DNA of 64,000 nt, taken from NCBI RefSeq assembly GCF_001577835.2, contig NC_029547.1:58804112-58868111 (forward strand), in the 5' to 3' direction. The notes beneath the pieces are model-generated. The model saw nothing but the letters and a program-made list of their open reading frames with translations, made no database searches and had not been told where the DNA came from. Origin of the DNA: Coturnix japonica. Its lineage: Eukaryota > Chordata > Aves > Galliformes > Phasianidae. Positions within the stretch are counted from its first letter, which is position 1, and each line of letters opens with the position of its first letter. Below are positions 49,201 through 62,247 of the stretch, in pieces. Both the position numbers and the translations under genes were made by a program.

Positions 49201-50934
49201 CTTCTGCTAGTCTGCCTGTGCCAGAAAGTCCTGTGGCAGACAGAACTGTGCTCCTGAGTGGGTCCTCCCTTGAGTGAGCCTGGAGACGTCATGGAAGTGT
49301 TGCACGGTGTCTGCAAGTCATTGCTGCCATGCCATTTGCCTAAGGACAAGAAGTTGAGTCCTTCATCAGTAAATCATAACAGGACTGATTACCAGAAGTA
49401 CAGGGGACAGGGTTGTTCCACATACTCATCATCATGAGTCATTGCTGCATTGTGTCATGTATTCCAGCCCTGTGGTATAATGTTAAGGTGTGACAGCTAA
49501 TTTCGATAAGCAGGAAGCAAATGTCTACAAATCACTGCTACCTCCAGAAGGGGCTATTAGAAGATCTTATCTTCTCGTTCATTTCATAGTGACTTGCCCT
49601 GGTGTTTGTTACAGTTAAGGATTCCTTTCATGCCCATAGTTGCACTAAGCATGGATACAAAGTGCTGTGTTCTGTTTCTAGGCATCACTGCTGTGGGGAC
49701 TTGAACATCTGTAGATACTGGTAGACATTTTGTCTTCAGTTAGCTCCACTGCAGTTGATAAAAAAACAAAAACTAAAAAATGCTTACAAAAAAGAAAAAA
49801 TGCTTTTTTCTTCCCTTCTGCAGCAAAAAGAGATATTACTCAGGCAGTAAATATTTCTGTGTGTGAGAGAGTGTGCAAGTGTTAGAGAGAGCTAAGTGGG
49901 CAAAGCTGCTTGGTAGCCTCAGGACGCTGGTTCTCTTACACGTGTGTTTGTTTGTGTACTCAGCACAGCGTTGCCTTGCTTTTCAATGGGGTGTGACATA
50001 TTCTGTTTCCCAATGCCATGAGACTCACCTAGGAGGCTTATATGGTACGAACAGGTGTGGCCTCAAAAGAAACTGCAGATATTTCCAACAGGAACTTATT
50101 CACCAGTGAAGTATTTTCACTGTTACCTACTTGTATGAGCAGAGCTGGAAAACAAAGTCTCACTGGTCAATAAAAATATGTGTAGTATAAAGAAATTATT
50201 TTCACAGAGACCAAAAAGAAGACTTTGCTGGCTGGTTTGGATGTTCACATGGTACTTTAGTCTTTGGTGAGAGGCCATTCAAAGGAACAGGGAATGGGCA
50301 GCAGACTCTTCAGAGACAGATGGCACACCACACAGGGTCTGAGCCATCCCCTGAGTATCATTAACCAGGGGTGAGAGCATGGGCCACAGGGGCGTCCGTG
50401 CAGGGTCTGGCACTGAGGTACACACCCACAAACCTAATGGAAACCTGCCTGTAGTAGAGATATGTTCAGCCACACCAGACTAAATCTGGCCAAATACGTC
50501 AGAAAAAGCATATTCTGCTCTCACAAGTCTCTCTAAAGTATCTGAACAACACAGTGTTGCACACTTGATCATTCTGAATTCATTTATGTCTGTAATCTTT
50601 TCCCACTTTACCTGTATACATGTAATTGGACCTTTGCTCAGCAGATAATTACTTCCCTAAATACAAAGAACACTGTGGCCTTCTAGGTAGATACTATTCC
50701 TTATTTTCAGCTGCATTTCTGAGGGCTAGAAAAATCATTCTCTAGGGTATCATTTCAAATTAATACAATTTACAAATGCATAATGTGGACTAGTCATGTT
50801 ATATTCAGAACATTCTAGGTTCTTTATTTACATTACAATTATTAATACAAAGATCATACCTAAGAATGTTTAAGCACAGAACAAGGAGCAGTGTTTGAAG
50901 AGTTATTTGACCTTTGGTGTCTTACCTTCTGTTG
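46216..50934. other. Intergenic, no gene recognised
   Basis: AT-rich with an ATT microsatellite (47571-47602). Open frames here reach about 110 codons and show nothing familiar. Confidence 0.55.
47571..47602. repeat. Imperfect (ATT)n microsatellite
   Basis: ATT units interrupted by one C; intergenic, upstream of UGCG. Confidence 0.85.
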
Positions 50935-52032
50935 TGGAATGATGGCACTGGTGGAGAAAGGAAAGGTAACTCATGTTGTCTATGACGTGGCCTGTGGCAT
51001 GGTCCCACACAACATCCTCTTCTCTAGGTTGGAGAGAGATGAATTTGAGGGCTGCTATTCAGTGGATAAAGAATTGGTTGGATGGTCGCAGCCAGAGGGC
51101 TGTGGTCAACAACTCTATGTTCAGGTGAAGGCCATGACGAGTAGTGTTCCCCAGGGGTCCATCTTGGTACTAGTGCTATTCAATACCATTAGCAGCTACA
51201 CAGACAGTGGAATCGAGTGAACCCCTGCAAGTCTACTAATAATACCAAGCTGAGTGATGCAGCTGACACAGCAGAAAGAAAGGACACCATCTATGGGGAC
51301 CTGGAAAGGCTCAAAAAGACTTCAGGAACATGATGAGGTTCAACAACGCCAAGTGCAAGATGCAGCATGTGAGTCAGGACAGTCACAGATATATATATAG
51401 GCTGGGGGAATAAATCATTGAGAGCAGCCCTGCTAAGAAGGATCTGGGTGTCCTGGTGGATGAAAGCTGGGTATAAGCCAGCAGTGTGCACTAGCAGCCT
51501 GGAAGACAAATTGTATCCTGGGCTGCAGCCACGTGTGGAATGCTGTGTCCTAGTCTGGGGTGTCCAGCACAAGAAAGACATAGAGTTGTTGGAGCAGATC
51601 CAGAAAAGGGTCATAAAGATGATCAAAGTTCTAAAGCACTGCTTCTGTGAAGAAAGGTAAAGGGAGTTGGGCTTGTTCAGCTTGGAAAAGAGAAGTTTCT
51701 CAGGTGACCTCACTGCAGCCTCCCAGAACTTGAAGGGAGCATATAAAGAGGGGGGAGACTGATTTTTTTCACGGTCAGATAGCGACAGGACAAAGCGGAA
51801 TAGCTTTAAACTAGAAGGGGGGATATTTAGGTTTAGTGTTAAGAAAACATCAGTGAGATTCTGGCACAGCTGCCCAGAAAAGGTGTGGGTGCCTCATCCC
51901 TGAAAGCACTCCAGGCCAGGTTAGATGGACCTGCTGGGTGGCAAACAGGACATAAGCAGGAGGTTGGAACTGGGTGATCTTTAAGGTCCCTTCCAACTCA
52001 ATTATTCTGTGGTTCTATGATTCTGTTGTTAG
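50935..52032 (+). mobile_element. CR1 LINE copy with reverse-transcriptase remnant and intact 3' end
   Basis: About 1.1 kb. Frame 50891-51220 shows THVVYDVACGMVPHNILFSR and SSVPQGSILVLVLFN, matching CR1 ORF2 (VDVVYLDFSKAFDTVSHNIL, SGVPQGSVLGPVLFN). Frame 51418-51660 shows the HKKDIELLEQIQKRVIKMIK block. Between them part of the VDNKLT-AKKANGILG region is missing, so there is an internal deletion as well as 5' truncation. The catalytic YADD/FADD region is not intact in a single frame. It ends with GGTCCCTTCCAACTC and TTCTATGATTCTG. Confidence 0.92.
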
Positions 52033-52124
52033 AAACAGGAGATCTTCAGGCTTTTGTTGTTGTTATCACTTCTGTCTTACATCTGACACAAAGAAACAAC
52101 TCATCCTGCATAGATGAGAACAGT

Positions 52125-52277
52125 AAAAAAAAAAAAAAAAAAAGGAGGGGGGGAAGCAGAGGGGGGAGGAGAGGAAAGGTGAAGAAATGAAAGGATGATA
52201 AAGAATGAAAATGAAAATAAAAGATTAGAATTTTTAAAATAGCCTTTTTTTTTCTTTTCTTTTCTTTTTTTTTTTCT
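52125..52277. repeat. Purine tract followed by pyrimidine tract
   Basis: About 18 A then a G/A-only run to about 52180, AT/GA-rich sequence, then an almost pure T/C run at about 52244-52277. The two halves are roughly complementary in composition (A/G against T/C). Confidence 0.8.
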
Positions 52278-52960
52278 GCTACATGACTACCTTGAATAGG
52301 CAACAGAGAAAGACAGCAAGTCAGGGAGCTGTAGGTCTTCATGAACCTCTACAGTCCCCAGAGTATGTTGTAAAGACACATTTTAACATAAATAAATAAT
52401 TAAGTGGCAAGGTTGTCTGGAAATTTTCTGTATGACCTTGAGGCACGTTTTCATTTTCTCAAAGCCTGCGTGTGGCGTCTGAGTGTGTTGCGCTTGCAAT
52501 AAGCATTGTGTGCAGCTTACCAAACAGAAAAGTCCCGACCGCTGATCTTCATGGTGTGTTTCTCACTGAAATGAAAGTCTGTCTGGGCTGGCACAGCAAT
52601 GTGCAGGAATGTTCGGCCCACAGACTTACATCTTTCAGCTGATACGTATGAAGCGCAGCACCAGGAGCCATTATTGGCCTAAGAGATTTACAGAAAATAT
52701 CTGCGGTGTACGTTTGTGTATCTGCAGTGGCTGTGATTACAGAGCACTCAGCGCCAACCACACCATCAGAAATAGAAAAGACTGAAAATAAATCGCTCCC
52801 TCCTTCCTGAGGTTCAACATTTTTTTCCTAATTTCCTATGTGTCATTAGGCATGCCTTTAAACACAAATAAATTTTCCTAATCTGTGTCCATACCTAAAT
52901 TTTTCCAAGTGGCAGATGATATTCTAGTATTAATACTCCATTACCTTTCTCTTCTGTCCA

Positions 52961-53525
52961 CATAGGTTGCTCAGAAACTAATCCTATACATTCCCACTGA
53001 AAATGCAAATGATACAAAGAACCCAATAGCAGTACTTGATAGAGATAGTTCTCAGTAACAAAACACTCTTTTCCAGCACTGTCACCACCATTCATTCTGC
53101 ATTTTTGCCAGCAATGAACAAGACCCTACCTACAGTACTCATAGCAATCTGCACTGAAGGTGACCCATTGTTTCGCTGCTGCTACACAGGCACTGTTGCT
53201 AGGAAAATATTGCCCATGCAGTCCAGCTTTCACTGTGCTCACATCCATTGCTTGGTTTCCACAAACATTCAGCAACCATCACTGAAATGTCAACAGGTGC
53301 CATTTTTTTTTCCGCAAAGGAATTCAATGGCACACGTTTGCTCCAGATGTACTTCCACGTCAGATACCATTCTGTCAGAGTGCCCTTCTGCTGCCATCTG
53401 TCACACAGCAACAGCATGCAATGAGGTACTGGTGGGAAGGTTCAAGTTCTATTGCCATACCACCACCATCCCCCTCTGAAGTCATGGCTCAGCATCTTAG
53501 GCATTCCTTTCAGAGTAGCTTTGGG
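52961..53525 (-). mobile_element. Mariner-family DNA transposon, internally deleted, nearly full-ended
   Basis: Both ends are recognisable as imperfect inverted repeats (CATAGGTTGCTCAGAAACTA on the left, ATTCCTTTCAGAGTAGC on the right). On the minus strand the N-terminal transposase region is visible (ending near KKMAPVDIS, compare the EKMAPIDIH block I remember from the chicken mariner). It is followed, after a large gap, by the C-terminal NGGD-(x)n-ENYLYQVLLLGSLY block. Length about 565 bp against roughly 1.2-1.3 kb for a full mariner, so the middle of the transposase including the catalytic DD34D residues is gone. Probably a Galluhop/Mariner1_GG-type non-autonomous copy; the family name is from memory. 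Confidence 0.75.
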
Positions 53526-53659
53526 TTTCTGACAAACACTCTTGAAACAAGAAGATCAAATTTATGCAGCACATTTTACAGCCATAGGTCTTAGAAAAGA
53601 AGCTGATTTGCAGCAGTGTCAGAGAACATGAACTCAACTGGAGTGAAATTAAGAATTTT

Positions 53660-53699
53660 AGTTTTAATTAAGCAACACCAGTTTTAATTTAAGCAATAC
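53660..53699. repeat. Tandem duplication, about 19-20 bp
   Basis: AGTTTTAATTAAGCAACAC is followed at once by AGTTTTAATTTAAGCAATAC: two copies differing by one indel and one substitution. Confidence 0.8.
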
Positions 53700-56600
53700 T
53701 CAAACACTCTGATCTCAAATATTCAGACAGTAACACCATAGATTTTGGTTTCAAGCGGATTAAACATTCAGGCTCTGGTAGTTGGAAGGATGAGCAGGAG
53801 GAATGCTGCTCACAAACAGTTTAACTCAGTGCATGGGAAAACTGAATGACAACTCTTTGGCTGATGAACATGAGAAAACATTGACAGGAGATGCCCTGAC
53901 CTACACTTTTAATCCTGTAGAGTTCTATGACTGGTTGGCATTATTAGATCCTGACTTTAGAAAGTGAAAACGTTCCTGCATGTGTAAAAAAAAACAATCT
54001 CAAGACCATCATACATTCCATGCAGTACCTTAAACTGATGCCTCTGAGCGTAGTGAATGCTGTAGTTTGTTATGCAGCAATTCAAGTATCATAGGATATG
54101 ACTGCAATAAGGCAGCTTCTTATAATGCATCTCTGCATATCATACTCTTTTTATCTTGCCCAGTGCTCTGTGATGCCTTCCTATGTTTTGTATTTTGATG
54201 AGTCCAGCTCAGTTTTAACTGTGACAATAAGATCTTTCTGTCACTCTTCCCTCGTTTAAAGGTATATATGAACATGTAGATGCCTGTTTACTTAGTTACG
54301 CAGTTGCATCAACTACATCCCATTTCCTTTTAGCAAGAGTATTTCTGCATAAAGCCCCACTAGTAGGAGTTTATAAATATTGCTGCAGCTTGTTGACAGA
54401 ACTGAATCAATCACAGTATCTCATAACCACCGCCTTATGAAAGTGCTCCCAAGTACCAAGATCTGTTCAAGAGGGCCTAGGGGAAATACAGCCCAAAGTC
54501 ACATTAAGCAATAGTAACATGCATTGCCTTCTTTCATCCCTATTATTAACCCTGGCTCATCATTCAGTCCACCTTGGCAATGGACTTTGTAAGCCACCTG
54601 ACACCTATGGAGGGACAGAAGCATCTGCATAGGGAATCAGCTTGGAGTAACGATAGCAACCTCACTTTTCTCAGAGAAGTTTATGAGTCTCCATCTGTAT
54701 CAACCAATCACCCAAGGCAGAAAGAAATCTCAGGAGCTTCTGCTCTTCTACTTTCACCTTGACGTAGTATCAGCAATAATGTAGAGTAGTACCACAAAGA
54801 CTTGTCTTACAGCCTGTTGGCAAAAGAAAGCCAGAGTACCAAGCTGGGTGTAATGGTCACTCCATGTGCTAGCCAAAGTACCAAACTGCCTCAGACAGTT
54901 ACAGGATGGTTTTCTGCTTCTCAGTCTCACATGTCCTATCTGTATTGCAGACGCTTCACCCAAAACAGTAAATTTTGCTTTTAATACAGTGTTTTTAGTG
55001 ATGCATGGAGCCATAAGTGTACTATGTGCTTTCAGGTGAATTTTGCCCTGTGCAGAATAATGGGGCCAATACACTAAAAACTTGTACCTCATTTCCTGTA
55101 GCATGCATATTTTCATGTCAGTTTCTTCCATCCTGTTTCCTAGTAAAGCCTTCTTTGTTCTGTCTCCACCAGGCTGCAAGAGCAGCTGCTCTTTTGAACA
55201 GCTTCGCTGAAGTTTCTGCACCTTTCTTTGCTCAGCAGAGCCAGTGGTTCCCATGGAAACCCCAGGCAAAATAGTGTGGAGCCCCCAGGAGCACTGCTGC
55301 AGCCTCACTACCATGTTGGCTCTGCAGTCCTGTAGTAAATGTGCAAGGGCTGATAGTGGGGACACCCTTGCTGGACAGTTAGAGTCAAGCAAACAATGGC
55401 AGGCTGGGTTTAAAGCTGCATGTGGACCTACACATTCCTGTCTAGGTTGGCGGAACCACTTAAGGCAGGCTGCTATGGTATGGCTTTTTCCTTATTATCC
55501 CATGTGCTGTAATTCTAGGAACATGGATATTTTCCTCATTTCCATAGCAACAGCCATTAGTGAAATGGAGCTGTTCAGTTCAGTCTTTATTGCTGCTGAT
55601 TCCAGCCAAAAAGCTTCTTTTGTAGTTAACAGTCATGGGGAAGTCTCCAGTTTCCAGTCCCTATTACCGTACTTCTTATGTGCTATGGAGATCGTTTAAT
55701 GAGACTTCTTCCTTCTAGCTAGGATATTATTTTGTGAAATTTCCGAAGAAAAAAAAAGTTGAACATTTCCAGTTTTTAATGTAAACAGCCTTTGAGATTC
55801 TGTTTTCATTTTTGCTACTGCAAAGGCATTGGCACCATCTGACCCATCTGTCAGTCTCAAGCCAACAGATGTGTCTGTGTCCCAGCAACAAACTCACGCT
55901 TCAGGTTCTTCAGCTCTGTCCCCTTCCCTGACTGACTTACAGTGTACCCATCTCCATGCTTGTCACAAAGGCTGGATCTTAGCCAGATAGTTCAGTGCAT
56001 TCCTCATCGGTGTGAGTTCATAGATGCTGGGTTTCCATTTCATAATAAGAACAGGTAAACCTGGAGCACAGCACCTCTGGGGCACGTGAGGATGATAGCA
56101 CCAGGATTCATGCTGCCTCGGTCATGTATGGGTTTTGCCAGGATTTATCATGGATTCCCCCTGCATTCACAGTGCAGTCCCCGTGACAATGGCATCAGCT
56201 GACTATACAAGGTGTGCCGTCCTTAATCCCAGTCCCCTGAGCAAACTTTGTACTGTTCAGAGATTTATCTGCAGGTTAATCTGGTAAGAACGATTGACAC
56301 TGTAACATGAACGGTGAAACTCTAACCAGTGGGCTGAACAGTATAACTGGGAATGATAGACAGAAGCACTCCAGAATGCACCCACAAACACATGAGAAGT
56401 AAGATGAAAGAAGACCAGGTGTCACCATTCTTGTTTGCTATTGTTTATCTTGTGGGTAATGCGTAGGAACTCCAGGCATGGACAGGGATTACACAGTGAT
56501 CAGTGCTGCACTGACAAGGACATAAATTCAGCCTTTGTTGTTTGTAGTCCTTCTCTATGACTTTCAAAACATCAAGACTTCAGGAAGATAGCCAAACCCA

Positions 56601-57392
56601 AGAGTTTGCTCCAAGCACACATCCTTTACCAGACACTTATCTTGATTCTTAATAGGTGCAGGAATCTGCTTTCCATGTGAAAATGAGGTGACGCCTTCAT
56701 CGCAGCCAGGAGCCAGGTTGAAAATTAATGTCTCTGTGAGTATTAAATTATTTCAACCTGAATAATAACCCTGCCTTCAAGTAAAGCAAAAGCTGAGAAT
56801 GTGGTGTAAGCATTGGACTACAGACCCTGAGACTTTGAGTCAACCACTACATGTGACAGGAGTCACAGATAGCAGTGACTGTGGGATCTGCCGTGCTAGG
56901 TACTGCACATGTTGCATTGAGCAATAGTCCCATCCTTAAGGAGCTCAGCATTTAGAGGTGAAAGACCAGCTGGAAAGGGTAATAACTCTACTACAGCTAC
57001 ATATTGTTATGAATGACAAAACTTAGTTTAAACCCAAATATATGTATCATAAACTAAGACACAGATTCATATTATCTACATCTCATCACACACAAGCCAA
57101 GTATCTACTCTGAGTGAGCCCGTCAGTAATGGAATAATGGTAAATAGAGTAAGGAAGGGACACATCTACATAAGGGCATACCATTCAAGTGAAATAAATG
57201 TGAATAATCGCTCTTTCAAGGAGTAATTGGCAAGAGTAATTCAAAATAGATGCTACCTTGATAGCCAGGAAGGATGGGATGACACACTCTATGACTTTCC
57301 TGAGGTCACACAGGAAATTAATGCTGGTACAACCCAGAGTTCTCAGCTTAATCCCCGTGCACTGCATGCCTATCTTCATTCGTGTCCTGGTC

Positions 57393-57419
57393 TTAGTGAC
57401 CTCAGTGACCTTAGTGGTC
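57393..57419. repeat. Three tandem 9-bp units
   Basis: TTAGTGACC, TCAGTGACC and TTAGTGGTC in a row, a small degenerate minisatellite. Confidence 0.75.
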
Positions 57420-60400
57420 TCAACAGAAAGTTGAAGTTGTAGATGTGAACTAAGAAGAATACAGCATCTGATATAAAATGTTCATAATCTTCACAATAGT
57501 TCAGCCTGGAAAAAGTTTCAGGGGATTTGTTTCCATCTGGAGTATAGTAAGCATCACTAAATATCTACCTGCTGTGAAATATAATTTAAAGAAGGACTGG
57601 TATCCAAGCAAGGAACCCAAGATGCACAGAGGAACTTTGGATAGCTTTTTAAATTAGGGATTAGAACTTGTTATTGTTCCTCTCTACCACTACTACCATC
57701 ATTCCATGCTCACTAAAACATTTCTAACTGATACTGTCATTTCTGGCAATCGCTCTTCACCCTCTGACAGTAAGAGTTCACCTGCAGTTGTTGGAGATAG
57801 CGTAGGTCAGTGCCAGGCTGGTGTTTGATTTAGCCCATAGCCAAAGCTGTGTCATTCTCCTCTTCTTGTGAACACAGGATCTGCTGGTATCAGGGGCATG
57901 GGGAATGACATTCAGATCATGCACGTTAACCTCTGATGATGATCTTACAATGCAAACAGAAAAGATAAGGTTGCTGTTCACTGTCTCAGGTTCTCTGACA
58001 GAAGGATTACTAATGAGGTGGTCCTACCATTCCTGCAGGCCTTCATGTCTTCAGTTGGTGGTCACTGCCAGCCTGCCACAAACCCCTGTTTCCCATGGTC
58101 CTAAGCAGAGCACAGAGGGCGTCTCCATCCTCATATGCGGGACAAACTAATGGATTCTGATATAGGTGCAGATTTTCCACACTACTGATACTGAAATTAA
58201 TTGGTCATGAAGAGCTAATATCATGACCTAACTCATCTGTCATCAGCTTCCCAATGATGAGAGGTGATACTGAAAGTCAGCATCACTTGCAAGGAGTGCA
58301 GATAGTCATTACACATGTACTGGGCATGGAGGCGCACTGGACAGAGCTCTGGCTGTGCATTCAGCCATGTGAGACAACTCCAAATATGACAGCAGATCAC
58401 CCAGCTTGCCTGATTGTAGGAAGAGATGCAAAATATTTGCAGAAGCCTGGTAGAGTACAAATGCAGGGACAATTTTTGATCAGTGAGTTGCTAACTGAAA
58501 AAATCACCAAAATCAGTAGAAAATTAAGTAGAAAAATAAGAAAAGTTTGGCTCCTATATGCTCATTCTGAGCTCAGGGAACATGGTTGACACTCATACCT
58601 TCCCTGCTTAGACATCCAGGCTATGACAGGATTGTAAACTATTCTGCTCTCCCATACTGTACTACCTTCACCTAAGACACTATGCAAATGTCAACAGACC
58701 AGACATGCCATGCTTTACATTTGTCATCTTCAGAAATGAAAATGAACAAGGCTGATCAGTTTGAACAGATCTGCACTACTTTCAGATTCCAGTTTACTTT
58801 ATGATTACCTGAGTTTTGTTCCTGTTAAAATCACTGATGTTTGTTTACACGAGACAGCATAAAACTACAGAAAGCTGGGTTTTTTTCTGCACAATTTCCA
58901 AGCTGAAATTTCCCAAATACACTATGCTGCAGATTGCTTAAACTTTGCATTTGAGAGATGAAAGCGTGCATCTAAATGCATCTGCATATATGTTGCCTCC
59001 CTTTATCTGGGAAGTAACAAATTGGGTCACAAAAGTAATGGACTGGCTTAAAAATGCTGAGATTCTTTTATTTTTTCTTTTCCTTTTGTTATTAAAACAG
59101 ATGAGTATCTCACTGTTTTAATCTTATTTTGAACTCTTGACCATACATGAGTGTAGCTCACAAATTCAGGCTCCTCTCTGTCATGTAGAAAATCACACTT
59201 ATAGAAGAGTGTCTGAAGAAAAAAACATGATGCTGGGAGGAAAACGATGGAAAGAAATCCTCAAATTTCTCCTCAGTCACTGCTAAATATTGTTCATTGC
59301 AGTGTGTTTGCCACACAAAATCAGCTTGGTGACTTACAGTTTGGATTCAGTTTCATCTTTCTGTGTTATGTGCCTGATAATACAAGACAGTTGCGCCAGA
59401 TTTCAACTTCTTATTAAATCTTAAATCTAATTACCTGGGCTTCTGTTCAGAGAAGCTCATTAGTGTAAAGCCAGTTCTTTGGATAGCAGTGAGACTGCCC
59501 TTATGCTTACAGCTACCTATATTATTGAAATTGAGTCACTGTTTGTCTTTTTCTTTCTATTTCCACGAGGAAATGGCCAATTAAGTAGAGAAGTGCGGAA
59601 AGCTTCACATTTTGCTGGAGGTTGTACTTGTTTATGGCACATTTTCTCAATCACTACCAGTGAAGGACAAAAGAGAGTCATATAATACATACAACAGTGA
59701 TTGGTAACCTTTAAAGAGGATTTTCTAAAGTACAGAGATATTCTAAAATATCTCCAAAACACCTAAAATAAAAATAGTTCAGATTGATCTCATGTTGAAA
59801 TCAAGGAAAGTTTAACAATAGTAAACGTGAGCATTTTTACATCCTATTATCCAAAAGCCTTTAAAAATCCATTCTGCATCAGATCTTTGGTGTTATTTGC
59901 CATTGCCTACCCACACAGGATGCTACATGAAGTTGTATCTTGGAGAAATGGCAGCTTTAAAACTGAATTTCTGTTTCATTTTAGCCTATGAAAGATAGAC
60001 TTCCAGTCAATGCAAATGTATTAGTTTCATGTGGGCAGGCAAAGCTGGTTCACAGAGCGGTGCAAAAAGTCATCTTGTGGAAACTTTTACTCAAGTCAGA
60101 CCTGAGTGGCAAAGCTGAAACTGAAGATCTCCTGTTTTATGTCTGGAAACGGCTTTAAGGGAACCCACTCTGTTGATATCATGTAATAGATTCCTACACT
60201 ATCCTCTGAATTTTCTGCTGCTGGACATTTTAGAATGTGTGGCTGCCTTCGTCTCATTATGGCAACTTCTGTATAAACAGAATGCTTCTTCCCCTACTGG
60301 GATGTTCCTATACTTGAGAAGTAATTGGTGGATGCTGAATCTGCATAAAATAAAAAGCATTTACTCCCCACAGGACGAGGAAGTCATGCCCATGAAAGTG

Positions 60401-60429
60401 AAGCAAAGCAGATAGACAAAAACATATCT

Positions 60430-60570
60430 AACACATAGGTCAGGTTGGATGAGCCCCATTCTAAGCTGACCTGCTGGGCAGCAGCGCTCCTAAGGCAGGA
60501 GCTCAGGGCTAAGTGATCTTCAGGATCCTTTCCAAACCATCCATTCTATGATTCTTTGATTCTGTGACAT
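60430..60570 (+). mobile_element. CR1 LINE 3'-end fragment
   Basis: Plus-strand CR1 tail: GACCTGCTGGGCAGCAG, TGATCTTCAGGATCC, then ATTCTATGATTCTTTGATTC terminal repeats. Confidence 0.85.
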
Positions 60571-61437
60571 TACATCTAACCAGCTATTGCACTGAGAGGG
60601 TTTGTGAATGAAAAACAGCTCTCATTTCTTAAATAAATATAGAGGACATATGTTATACGACCATGTGTGCACTTTGTGGGGCAGGGTGGTTACAAACCAT
60701 TTGGTTGAGAATACTCCGGAGGAGCATGTGAGGTCATGAAAGAAGGAGATTAATTGGGCCTTTTCTCTCAGTTTGTTTTAACGGATTCAGTTTATACTCG
60801 TTGGACTGTGGCATGTTTGTACAAAACCAGCATGTTTGCCAAGAACTCTTTTATGTAGAGAATAAAAGTGATTCCTGGAACATCAGAAACTGTCAGTCAC
60901 AAGAGTGACTACATACCATGAAGTTGAAAACAACTGTTTATTTTAACTGTTCCCCTTTTCCTCAACCTTGAACAGCTTAAAGAAGAACGTAGAAAATAAT
61001 TTCTTTAGAAAAAGGAAGAAATAGACACAGAGTGCTTGCGTTTGAGATGCACCATGATGCTTTAGGCAGCATCCACAGCATGGAAGCTGCAGCATTTGGA
61101 GCTGAAGGCACCAAACACACCCTGGCCTAGAGTCCACCCTTGGCTCATGAAAGCTAGAAATGTCTAAATAGAAACTGTGATTCTTCTTCAAACATTTGAG
61201 AATAGAATTAGAGTCCATGGGAAGTAAAAAACATATTTCCTGAGATCTAAGATGCTGCTTGTAGCATGTGTAGAAATCCAAACTGACCAAAGATGCAGTT
61301 TCACAGACTTTTTTCTTACCATCATTGTCTTTAAAAGTTCCATTATTGTTTCATTCCAGTAATCCTCACTACTGCCCACTGCCCCTGCATTTTATCTGTA
61401 GTGGTAACACAGCTTCTTGCAGATAAGCTATAACATG

Positions 61438-61496
61438 CTTTATTTATTTATTTATTTATTGTCTTAAAAATAAGATTTTTTTAATTTTTTTTTTTC
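61438..61496. repeat. (TTTA)n microsatellite and T tracts
   Basis: About six TTTA units (61438-61462), then T-rich runs up to about 61496. Confidence 0.85.
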
Positions 61497-62224
61497 TCTA
61501 TAACTTTATTTTTCACACAGGCATCTCTGGAAATGGTTTGCAAAGGCCTGTAGGGCAGTTCCTGATTTTTTCAGCTGTTGGTTTAGTCTGGGTTGCTTTC
61601 ATCCTTGACTTTAGTGCAAGGAAAATAATCTGAAGAGTTTGTTTTCTGATGGAGAAGAGAGAAGCAATGGAGGAAAGCAATGGAATCTGCAGCCAGAAAG
61701 AACAGATGACGTTTGCTGAAAAATCCTGATTACCACAGAAAGAAGAGTGGAAGAACATACCTATATTGTTTAGCATCTCCAGATATTAAAATCTACACAA
61801 GATCAAGAAAGGCTTTCAAAGATTTTGTGTATAAGTATCCCACTGCAGTCTCTTAAAGCAAACGACATTTTTCAGCATTTTTAAGGCAAATGAATCTATA
61901 CACAAGTTCCTAAAGAACTATTAATAGAGAGTCGCATAGAAACCTCTCAAAACCAGGGCAAATTTAATTATTTAGGTGCAGAGTACTTACTCTAAAAGAA
62001 GCTACTAATGAAGAAACTGTAAGGAAGGCTGCTCTTTATTGACAGCCACCACCTACCAAGACCTCAGTACAGGCTTCTCTCAAGAGCTTCCACCAGACTC
62101 ACCAACAGAAGCCATGCAGCTCTGCAGACTGCATATTAACCCATGTGAATACAGCAGTAGCTTTCTGTAGGTGGTCTGTGGTCCAACCCCAACCTTGTTT
62201 TTTAAGGAGAAATAAGTAAATAAT

Positions 62225-62247
62225 TAAAAAAAAAAAAAAAAAAAAAA
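62225..62247. repeat. Poly(A) tract
   Basis: About 23 consecutive A on the plus strand. I see no retrogene or SINE body immediately upstream, so its origin is unknown. Confidence 0.9.

Larger units (their letters stand above)
53526..60429. other. Intergenic, no gene recognised
   Basis: Holds small tandem duplications (53660-53699 and 57393-57419) and the longest open frame in the window (minus strand, 54754-55392, 212 codons), which matches nothing I know. No mobile element recognised. Confidence 0.55.

Noticed and set aside
53036-53479. 147-codon plus-strand open frame
   Set aside because: It is the antisense of the mariner relic. The transposase-like reading is on the other strand.
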